Assembly: GCA_028023455.1 (NCBI GenBank)
Contig: JAQFVV010012446.1
Span: 992,001 to 1,056,000 of the forward strand
Length of the DNA: 64,000 bases
Source of the DNA: Epiperipatus broadwayi
Lineage: Eukaryota; Onychophora; Udeonychophora; Euonychophora; Peripatidae
Direction of reading: 5' to 3'
Position 1 is the first letter of the stretch; each line of letters starts with the position of its first letter. The position numbers and the translations under genes were made by a program. This document shows positions 1-10,900 of the stretch, in pieces. A model generated the notes under the pieces. The model was given only the letters and a program-made list of their open reading frames with translations, was not told the origin of the DNA and did no database searches.

Positions 1-1000
1 AAAGGTCCAATAAATATGAGTTGCCTTTATGCTTTGGGGATTTATAGATTATGAAAAGGCATTTGATTCTATAAAGTGATTAAAGCATTGGATCATCAAT
101 GTATAGACCCAGGATATTGTCATAGTCTGAAGAATATTTATAAAAATGCAACAACAATTACCATTATGTAATGATACTAGGAAGGTTAACATTGAGAATG
201 GTGTAAGACAGGGGGACTCCATATCTCCAAAACTTTTTACAGCAATGCTGCAAGAAGTATTTTGTGGATTAAAATGGGAAACTAAAGTAGTAAAAGTAGA
301 TTGTTTAAGTCATTTAGATTTTCCAGATAACGTAATTGTTTTTGTAAATAATGCCTTAGAGCTTCAGGAAATGTTGCAAGAGTTATCAGATGGAAGTAAG
401 AAAGTAGGACTAAAAGTAAATGTTAAAAAGACTAAAGTAATGTTCCATGGATTTTCTCAAAAGATGAAAATAAAGATTGATTATGATGAGTTAGAAGAAG
501 TTAACAACTACAAATACAATGATCAGATTATTATTACAAATGTGAACATAATGGATGAAATCAATTATAGAATTAAACTTGGTTGGATTACTTTTGGTAG
601 AAATAATATTAAAAGGATGTATGTCTACATGTTTCACCAGTTCTTACTTATGGATCTGAGACTTGGACACTTAATGAAAGAGAAATATAGAGACTTCAGA
701 CCACTCAAAAAAGTATGGAAAGATGCATGTTAGGAGTAACAAGAAGAGATCGAAAACAATATATGGATAAGAGAACAAGCAGGTATTACTGACATCGTTG
801 AAAGAATTAAAAGACTGAAGTGGAGTTTGGCTGGACATATTGCTAGGAGAGATAATAATAGATGGACAATTGAAATCTTAAACTGGATTCCAAGAAATTG
901 TAAAAGATCTAGAAAGAGACCACATGTAAGAGAGTTTAGAGTAGATCAGAAATCGGTTAGGAAGTAAACAAAAGGAAAAATAAAATTCTGGGATCAGAAT
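1..1000 (+). mobile_element. 5'-truncated RTE-like non-LTR retrotransposon (reverse transcriptase remnant)
   Basis: The translation, with stops and frameshifts, enters in the middle of a reverse transcriptase domain. The segment NGVRQGDSISPKLF (about 195-240) is the RT motif 'GxRQGDxxSP'. A decayed active-site region (DFPDNVIVFVNNA, about 315-355) follows, then the thumb segment KVNVKKTKVMF. The C-terminal segment WSLAGHIARR ... NWIPRNCKR (about 820-905) is typical of the insect 'endonuclease-reverse transcriptase' proteins. The same family recurs at 5404-5702 (+) and 58775-61275 (-). The coding region is broken and the 3' end diverges near 930, so this is a fossil. It continues to the left of the window. 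The family is read from motifs; RTE versus a related non-LTR clade is not proven. Confidence 0.85.
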
Positions 1001-2540
1001 CTCAAGTTAAAATAATAATAAAAAATTAGGAGAAAAAATAATTAAAATACATTGTAGTTTAAGAATTTTAATTAAATTTATTATTTAAGGGGAATAGTTT
1101 ATCTTGCCTTTAAATAAAAGTACAATTTCCAAAATGTTACGATAATAAAAAATTGTGTAAAGGCAACTTAAAGATCATAAAGTTACTTGGTGATATAATT
1201 TAAATTAAAATATTAAATGTAAAGAAAAAAAAGAAGAGAATTGTACTGTAAATAATTATACAGAATTATTCTTTAAAGTTATTTAATTAGAGAAAAATAC
1301 GATTTAATCAAAAATTAAAATTTTATAAATTATCTAATCAAGAAGGGATTATGTTTTACTGAAAACAGTAATCTATCCAACTGATTACATAATACTGTAA
1401 TTAATGTTGTAATTAAAATGGAAAAGAAAGATCAACTAATTAGAAAAAAAGATTGAAACTGATTAATGATGTGGGTGAATTCAGACAATGGTTTGTCAAG
1501 GGTATAAAAGCTACTACATTTTCATTAGAATTATTCTGCTGTTATTTTGATTCTGATCCTGTTAATTTGATTTGGTTGCTGCTAGTTATATTAATTTCTG
1601 CTGACTTATCAACTACTGAATTTTGTGGACTCTTTCATTGAGAACATATAATTCATCCTTCAGCAATGAATAGCTATTTATATGGATGCTCTGACATCCG
1701 CATGGAGTATTAAACTCACAATGGGATGTTCATTCAGTTTTCATCACCCAGTTCTGTGCTTTTGATAGCCTGAAATGTGATAAAAATTCTTGACCTGCTA
1801 GATGCTGAGACATCTATCGGTCATGATCATAGACAACTGCTGAATAAGGCCATGAAGATATATGCTGCCTTAAAAGAAACCAGGAAACCTATGCAAGAAT
1901 GCAATCCATGAAGTCTAGAAACTATCAAGAAGACAGGAATGATCACTCCAGTAAAAATATAGAAAAACTTAGGTCAACATGGGGAATTAATTCAAAGTCT
2001 AGATATAAATGATATATAGGGATAAGGATTTCATTTCTTTTAATGAACTTCTGTAAATTAGAAATGGTTCAATTTTTACTACCTAGTTTAAAGCAGATTT
2101 GATTAACTGAATAACTGTGTAGCTAGTTTAATGTAGTTTTATTTTATTATTATTTTTTTTGTAATTAAATATATTATTTTAATATTTAATTCAGCCTAAA
2201 TTTTCTCTGTACCTTGCCGTATAACAACATTTGATTAAGATAAAATTTGTCAATTATATTATTCGTGTTTAAATATACATTGTCTGCTAACATAAGTTAG
2301 GTAAGTTTCTTGTTCATTTGAGCTAGTTGTGTAATCAAACACTTGAAACGTTTAAATATTTTGTGGGTATTCCAGTCAAATTAGCTGGATGATGCCAGGG
2401 TGTTATCCACAGGAGAGGTATTTTGCTTTTAGCTGTTATGGAGTGAGTACAACTGTTTTGAAAGGTGGCCGCAGTTTGTGTATTTATAGACAATATCGGT
2501 CTGACTGTTGTGTTTCAAATCTATAAATTATTTTTGTAAA
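1001..2540. other. AT-rich non-coding DNA, no gene seen
   Basis: Mostly A/T runs and short open frames without recognisable domains. A slightly less AT-rich part (about 1640-1980) holds no long reading frame on either strand. I see no promoter, RNA gene or clear repeat boundary here. Confidence 0.5.
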
Positions 2541-2554
2541 ATTTAGAAATAATT

Positions 2555-2760
2555 AAAAAAAGGGCAGTTACTCATTATAATATGCACACAATCTAACATT
2601 TCATCTGTCCTGCAGTCTTCCTCAGAGCCACTTCTATTAAATTGAAATAAGAGTGATTCTGAGAAAGACTCTAGAACAATCAAAATGTCAGATTGTGTAT
2701 GGATATATACAATAAAAAAAAATTTGCTAAAAAGTATTTGAAGTAAAATTGACATTGTAT
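2555..2760 (-). repeat. Repeat fragment with a hammerhead-like half core
   Basis: Read on the - strand, 2625-2599 gives CTGAGGA, one A, a short stem CTG/CAG around a CAGGA loop, then TGAAAT. This resembles the cores at 13325-13352, 23151-23231 and 27912-27999. No inverted partner arm is obvious, so it is probably a decayed copy or a single arm of the same palindromic family. Confidence 0.4.
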
Positions 2761-3920
2761 TTATATAAAATATTATAGCAAAATAAAGGCAGTAGTAGAT
2801 TTTGTTACATTTGTAAATTTGTACATGTGTGACTTCATAAAAATCACGTTTTTAAGTTTGAATGTCAGAATATATTATGTATAAAAGCATTTAATCCCAT
2901 CCACCTGCTCATTATTTAACCAAGATATGATTTAACGGACTGGTTTTGGAGCAACTCTACTCATCAATGTTGCCAAACCCTACCATCACTAACCACAAAT
3001 CACAATAAGCTTGACATTTATATTAAGCAAATTTTGCTTGTTTCGTTTTAAAATATAAAAGTAGAAATACATGTGATCTTATTAATTGTAGAAAAGGCAA
3101 CACATTAATAAGTGTGAATTTCCTAAATTAAATAAATATATGGTAAAGGGAAGATTTGTAAAAAATGAAATTAATTATAATTTCTATCTGTCCAGAATAT
3201 AATTATATGTATGCTTATTAATTACAAAGAGTATCACATATAACAATTAAGATTCAAACCTTTTATGAAACACGATGAATAGTATTTGGATTTGGCACAG
3301 CTGATGAGAGGCGTTTCCCCCGAAGCCGATGATGTGAATTTTGTATTGTCATAGTTCATATGTATAAATTGGCTATTATAAGTTATAATTCTAATATTGT
3401 ACTAATTATATAATCAATTGTGGAATATAATACATTCAGTTAAAAAAAAAAAAAAAATATTCAACCATTTAAAACATAACTATTGTTATACAAAAAGTCA
3501 TAATTCTAATTTTACATTAAACTGGTTTTAGATTATTAATAATAATCTATTAATAATCTTTTTTATGTCTGTAAAGCAAAGAATTGATCATTTCAATGAT
3601 AACAAGAAAATAGCTTTAATTGAAATCAGAGGGGGGGGGTCACTTTTAATGACTCACATTAGCATTTTCTATTAAACTAATTAAAATATTCCTTACACTC
3701 ATTTTTATAAGTAATATTGAAGTACGATTTAATTGATTGTCATTTTATAATAAACTATCTGCATTAAAAATTCTTAACACACATTTATAACATGCATGCC
3801 TGTAAAAAGTAAAATGATTACTATAATGTTAAAGTGATGAGAATGGGAGCCATAGAACAGTATATTAAAATTGGAGGTTTTTATAAAAATCTTTCACGCA
3901 CTTCTCAATATTAATAATTT
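2761..3920. other. AT-rich non-coding DNA
   Basis: No coding region or RNA gene is recognised. It contains an A14-type tract near 3442 and a G9 run near 3631. Confidence 0.5.
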
Positions 3921-3929
3921 TAATTGCAC

Positions 3930-4120
3930 ATGAACAATTTTGCAGCTATCAAATACGTAATGCTAAAAATGTCAATCATCTTTTATCTGACAAAAAAAAA
4001 TTGCCATTGATATGACAAAAGGTGAATTTTATTTGCAGATTTTATTTAAATGATTCCTTAGAAATTCTTGCTTGTAAAAATTATTTTAGTAATGTATTCG
4101 GGCTTGTATACTCTGTAGAT
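3930..4120. repeat. Decayed copy of a foldback repeat (family of 7281-7475)
   Basis: The right arm (about 4020-4118: TTTATTTAAATGATTCCTTAG, then TTTTAGTAATGTATTCGG) matches the right arm of the element at 7281-7475. The middle also shares the ATTGCCATTGATATGACA-type segment. The left arm is barely recognisable. Confidence 0.45.
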
Positions 4121-4842
4121 TGATTTCTCTCTATCTATATATAGACAAAGTGTTCCACAAGATCAGCATTTTATAGTTAATATTTTTAAGGATAATGATA
4201 ATGTCTGAACAAGTAAGATAGAATCCAAATACTTAAATCCATATAAAATTAAAATCAAAAACAATCCATTGCATTCTTTTTGGATTATAAGACAATAAAA
4301 TGGAATTGTGATAGGAAATTGTTATAAGAAAATAGAATCTGTAAATTATAAACCAAACAGTGGAGTATTGAAATTGATTAATGAAGTTAAAACAATTATT
4401 ATCTGTGCACATTGGAACGGGAATTTCAAAAATCTTTTCTGTAGCTGTCCACCAAAACAGTATATCAAAAAATATCACATTCTTAAGTTTCACACATACA
4501 CTTCGCCTTTCATTGACAATTGTAACTGACAGATGGAATTTTATGAATGAGAAGGTATATGAGGGAAATTGGGAATGTTTGTATTACTATCTTAAAGAAA
4601 CGTTAACTTTGTGTGTGTTGATAGCACAAAACATTCATATTTGTGTTCTAAGACTGATGTAGATATATTAAGAAAGTTCTTAAATAAAAGTTTTAGTTTG
4701 CTTTTTTTCTTTTCCATTTAGAAAAATTTCTATTTAGATACTGTGAAAATATAGAATATTAACATGTTCACAATAATTTTGACTTCATTTTCTAGTTTTT
4801 AATAATTTGACTAATTATGAATATTGTGCACAATTTTAGAAA
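4121..4842 (+). other. Region upstream of the VPS72 start; possible intron end before a 5' UTR
   Basis: No CpG-rich promoter is visible here. The bases just before the start codon (CAATTTTAG at 4831-4839, then AAAATGG) look like a splice acceptor three bases before the ATG. The promoter and a non-coding first exon may therefore lie further upstream, possibly outside the window. This is inference; the ATG itself is in a good context (AAAATGG). Confidence 0.35.
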
Positions 4843-4962
4843 ATGGATACTTTAGTTTTGACCCGTGAAAAACGACATAATGCTGGGAATAAAATGGAAA
4901 AGCTTTTGCAGGCTGAAGAAGAAGATGATTTCTATAAAACAACATATGGTGGGTTTCAGGAG
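4843..4962 (+). CDS. VPS72: VPS72 exon 1 (coding)
   Basis: Codes for 40 residues from the start Met, ending TTYGGFQE, the invariant YL1 N-terminal block. The donor is GTAAGA at 4963 and the phase is 0. Confidence 0.95.
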
Positions 4963-7900
4963 GTAAGACGTTAATGAGTTGTAGTTTTATAATCTTAAAT
5001 TATAGATCTTTTTTATAAAATATAATAACATTAATATTAGAGAAATACTTGTATTACATTTAACACAATTAATATAACCCTATGATTTAAGTTATCTTGA
5101 GAGATTTAAAATGTAATGATAATAGCGGATATATATGCACAAGAAATAAAGTTTTTGTAAAGAAAAGAAGAAAATGAGACTTTTAATTGTTTGAAGTGTT
5201 TTAATTATAGAATTATATGTTGTAAATCTTACCATCATATAATATAACCCATGATTTAAGTTATGTTGAAAAATTTTAAATCTAATGATATCAGTTGTAA
5301 ATCTTACCGTCATATATAAAACTTAATCTCTCATAATTCTGTATACAACTTTATATATTAATATCCACTAGAAATCGTATTATACAATTAAAGCACTAAC
5401 TTTAACAATGCATGTTAGGAGTAACAAGAAGAGATCAAAAATGAAATACATGGGTAAGAGAACAATTAGGTGTTACTAACATATGAAGTGGGTTGGGCTG
5501 GACATATTGCTAGAAGAGATGATAATATATGGACAGTTGAAATTTTAAATTGGATTCCCAGAGATTGCAAAAGACCCAGAAAGAGACCACATGTGAGGTG
5601 GATGGATGAAATAAGGAAGTGTATGGGAATGATGTGGAGAAGAGAGGCTAGAGATCGAAGAAGGTGGATTAAACTTGGAGAGACTTCATGATGATGATGA
5701 TGATTCTGTATTTAAAAATTTATTATAAAATGGTAATTACAATATTATTCACCGAAATTAATTTATCAGATATTGTCATCTTCCTCCTTCCCAAATACGA
5801 ATAATTTTAAAATAGTAGTACTTAATGTGGACTCATATAATAATTGATCACATGGGACGATAATATTTTATTATTATAAAATTAACAAACTTTTTGTAAT
5901 TTAAACTTATTTCCAAATGCAATAAATTAGTGATCTATTGTTTTTTTCCAAAGAATTTGAAAAATAAATGTTAGTTATATAAAAACAATACTATAAAAAC
6001 CTGTTATAATTATAGATAAGAAACAATGATTATTCACTGAAATATTGTACCTGTAAAGTACAGTAATGAATAATATTTCTGTAGTGTAATTTTTACTATA
6101 CCCCTCTCACGCAAGGTGAGGACCGGTTTCTATCCATTTTTAACCCTTTCTGGAAAAATGTAATCATAAATATATGACCAAAGACATGTGAAAAAGATTT
6201 ATGATCCCCAGGATACACATTTTGTGCTGAATCATCAGATAGACCAGATCACAATCTCTTGCACATATCTTTTATCATTGTTCTGTATATATATATGTAT
6301 GTGCGTAGATAGTAAATTACTACAGTTTATTTGATGACACTTATCAAATAAATGTAGTAATTTGCTATCTATATATATATACACACACACTAAACAATGA
6401 TAAAAGATATGTGTTATACATTGTGATCTGGACCAACTGAGCATGCTGGTTCAGCGTGAAATGTACTTCTTGGGGATCATAAATCTTTTTAACGTCTTTG
6501 GTCATATATATATATATCCGCTACAGAAAGTGTTAAAAGCGAATAGAAACCTACCTTCCATGAGAATGGTGTAGTGAAAATTACACTACAGAAATATTCG
6601 TTATTGGATAATCTCTAGTTTAATGAATGACTTATAGAAATTATTAATATAAAGTACAACTTGTAATAATTAAATGAGAGAGAAGAAGAAAAAATAATAA
6701 AAATATTACTTTAAATTATACAAAAAAAAAAACAGAGGAAAAATATTGTACCAGAATTATGATTTGTCAATGCTAGATATGAAAAAGAACAATTTGAAAT
6801 ATAATGGATTTGTAAAAAAATATCATTTTTTCTAAGAAGTTGATTTTGGGAACAAGAACAGCAAACAGTGGGTGTGAAAAATGATACGTATGAAAAGTTA
6901 CGATCAATAGTTTACTGTACATTTATATTTTTATATTACAGGATATAATCATTTATTCATCATGAATTTGTACAGTCATGATTGAATAATTGTAGAATAC
7001 TTTTTTAATATTCACAGGTTCACGAATACAGAATGACAAAAAAAATTTGCAAAATGATTTAAAATATAGCGGCCATTTTGTATCTGAGTGAGAATGACAT
7101 TAGAAATTGGATTTTAATTTCATTATACTCTATGTGTTTTGTAATTAACAATAGTGGTAAATAGTTTACTATAGTATATATATAAACATTAATTAATTCC
7201 AATGATTTTAGTGAGCCACATAAATAAATTTCTTTTGAAATATGAAGCGCTGAGAATATAAACCTTTTCATGGAACAAACAAATCTGAATATGTTACTAA
7301 GATAATTCACAAACTAGATTCCCAAATAATCATTTGAAATGAACTTGTAAATAATGCCAATTTTCATTATATCAATGTTTGACAAAATAGATTGCCATGG
7401 ATATAACAAGTTTATTTAAAATGATTCTTAAGAATCTAATTTGTGAATTATCTTAGTAATGTATTCCGACTTCTTTGTTCCTTAAATAGATTTATACTAA
7501 GTAATTAAATAGGAAATCATTTTCAATTTTTATATCTAAGAATTGAAATAACTTGAGATCCTGCTGAATCTCACTGCACTCGTTAAAATACGTATACGAC
7601 AGCCAATCAGAATGTCATGATAGCCATCCAAACACACAACAAAGATTTTACAAGAAAAGGGCAGCCACCCTTATCTCAACTTTTCTTTCTATTTATCTAA
7701 GCCAGTCATAAGTATTTAGATCTGAAAGTTTGAAGCTTTAAATATCTTCACAAATAACTCACTGAGTTTAAATCATAAACATACAACGCGAAATACTATG
7801 ATTTACAACGTAGCAGTTTTTAGAATACATAACAAGCAGTAAAGTATGTAAATAATATTTTAATTTGCAAAGCGCAGATAGAAGAATTGAAATTAAATCT

Positions 7901-10900
7901 GTAAAGCTGCTACTACCATAAATAATTGATATGTCTTAATATTCAACAAAACCTCTATCCATTATTTCCATATACATCATTTTACCATATTCATCATTTG
8001 GTTTATTTTGTCTCAGAATCAGCACTGTAGAAATACATGTTCCTTGAACAGTCATTTTATTGCATCAATTATTAAAAATTCAATATCTCAATGCAACATT
8101 TTCCTGCATATATCTTTTTTAAAAAAAATTTGAAATGAGATTCTTGTGACTTTATTAAAATAATAAGAATCATATGTTTATTTTATTGAACTGTATGTAA
8201 TACTAAAACAGGCAAAACTCTCCATACAGTATTGCCACTCAGTGCAAGCCAGAGTAATCAATGGGTGCCAGAAAACTTGTGCATAAAATCCCCATCTAGT
8301 GCCTACTCATCCAATATCCCCAGACTAGTTTCTGGCTTGTGGCCTTCGTCAGTGAGGAGCCTTGGATCTGAGAGCACTGCACCTAGATCTTAGGATCTAA
8401 TGCAACCCTCCAGCAGCCACCTTTTATCTCTATTTAACTATAAAACTATGAGTCTTAAATTGAAAACACAATATTTTCAATCCAAGCTCATTAGCTTATA
8501 CTGAGTGGCAATACTGCATGGAGAGTTTTGCCTGTTTTAATAACAGTTATAAGCAAGCATAAGAAATGGTGATCATGTGATGTTTATTGGTTTAAAACTA
8601 ATCCTGCCTAATAGGATAGTGGTGGCTATGGTTATTAAAAAACCAAAGATACCAAATGTATAAGTACTGAACTGAGTTCAGACCTATATGACTATATAAG
8701 CTAATGAGCTTGCATTGAAAATATTATTGTGTTTTTAATTTAAGACTCATAGTTTTGTAGTTAAATAGAGATAAAAGGTAGCTACTGTAGAGTTGCATTA
8801 GATCCTAAGAACTTTAGGTGCAGTGCTCCAGGGCCCCTCACTGACGAAGACCACAAGCCAGAAACTAGTCTGGGGATATTGGATGAATAGGCACTAGATG
8901 GGGATTTTATGCACAAGCCTTTTGGCATCCATTGATTACTCTGGCTTGCTCTGAGTGGCACTTACTGTATGGAGAGTTTTGCTTGTTTTAATAACAGTTA
9001 TAAACAAGCATAAGAAATGGTGATCATGTGATGTTTATTGGCTATGTAATACTACAAATAATAAAAGAAAAGATATGTATTTGCAACTTATCAGACACTC
9101 TGTTTTAAAAAATGAATCAACTGGTGTAAAATTTTCTTCCAATATTTTCTGTCTTGTAATTTTTATTTTTTTAATAAACTGTAATGTGGTTATTCTTTTA
9201 CCAAAACAAGAAATTTCACATGGTCATTATTTCCTATGCTCACATATGCTGTTAAAACTGTAATGTGGTTATTCTTTTACCAAAACAAGAAATCTCTCAG
9301 CCACTATGTACAGAAAACCTGTTAGCCACCTTACTTTCCCTTTTCATTCCTCATCCTAAGTTTTTCCCATACTTTTCTTTGTCCTACTCCATCCCATTTT
9401 CACAACATTATCTTTGTCGTCTATGGCATTTATATCTTAAATTTCCCTTAACTTTTCCCAAACCAAGCATAAATATCAAGAACTCACTTTCTGCATAATC
9501 ACTTTGTTTATATTTATTCTTCCACAACTTTATTATTTGTACTCTCTCTGCTTACAGGCATTTACATTCAATTAACAGATGCCTAATATTTTCCATGCCT
9601 TCCTTACATAGCTTCCCAACTAAATCACCCATATTTTTCCCATTTATGTATATATTCCCTTGTTACTAATGATCCTGTATGAGCCTTAAACAGTAAACTA
9701 CTTTCCTTCCTATTAACTCACGCCCAATATTCTGTTTACTTCTATATATATTTAAACTCTTTTTACTCTCCATACTAGTTCTCCATTTCTCCAACTTCCT
9801 ATTTTTTATTAATGCATATATTCTTCTATCCCATTCCCTGCCACTATAACACTCAACAATTCACCTAACACAATCATCCCACCTTTTGTATAAGTATACT
9901 GACATAAATTCTTTATCCAAATCTTCTGCATACCACACAACCTTTCTTACCGATTTTGTTGCCTGTCTTTTACTCATATTTTATTTAAATACTATTTTGA
10001 CTATTCTCTTATTGTCCATAAATTGCAATCTAGCGAACATTTTATTTTGCTTTTTGCATCTCTCATATAAAACTTGACCATCCCATTTCTTCTTGAATTG
10101 CCTCCTTTGCCATCCACATTTAATGCATGTCTTCTACTTCTCTTCGTACTTTTTCTAAGTAATCTAACACTCCCTTTATTAACACCTATCACATCATTAT
10201 CATAAGTTAACCCTGCTATTGCCACTCCTTTCCATACAATTACTTGTTACATCATATTTATTATATCAAAATATTGTTAATTTCTTTATCAGTCCCTTTC
10301 TTTTCTTTGCTTCATTTATCAATTTTTTCTCCCATTCATCCAAGCAATTTCTCTGATTACTTTATATCCCCCAGTAAAAATTTTTCCTATTTTCTTTTCC
10401 CAGAACTTATCATGATTACTTTTGATTTTTCTTCACTAAATTTAATACTCATCTCTTTACTCACTTTGCACGTATCTTCAGCATAACTTCAATATCTTTC
10501 TTATTTTCTGTGCACAAGAAGATATCATCAGGAAATAAAAGATCTGATAATATATACACTCCTTTGCCATCTATTAATGGGATCTCTACCCCTCTTCCTT
10601 TTCTCTATTTCTCTCAAATACAACAAAAACAAAATAGGTGACATAGGGCATCCTTGCCTTAGTCCCACCCCACATTTAACTCTAACTGATTCTATATTTC
10701 CTAATTGATAGTATAGTAATTATTTTCATACAAAGCTCCATTCATTCCCAAATTTACGAATCTTACTTATAATCTATTTTTATTTACTCTATCAGATGTC
10801 TTCTCTATATCTATAAAAGCTGTATATAACTATCTACTTGTATTCATACTCATATCTATAAATTGTTTGACTGCAAATAAACTAACTCCTATATGCCTAT

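Larger units (their letters stand above)
8500..9045. repeat. Direct repeat of a 92-bp flank around the copy A/copy B junction
   Basis: The segment 8500-8592 (ACTGAGTGGCAATACTG ... GTGATCATGTGATGTTTATTGG) recurs in the same orientation at about 8953-9045. It brackets the inverted arrangement of copies A and B. The tail GTGATCATGTGATGTTTA also occurs at about 31620. Confidence 0.7.

Noticed and set aside
3299-3335. Hammerhead or SECIS-like element around CTGATGAGAGGCG
   Set aside because: GGC/GCC can pair, but GAAAC, a cleavage triplet and the SECIS AA/GA core are all missing.
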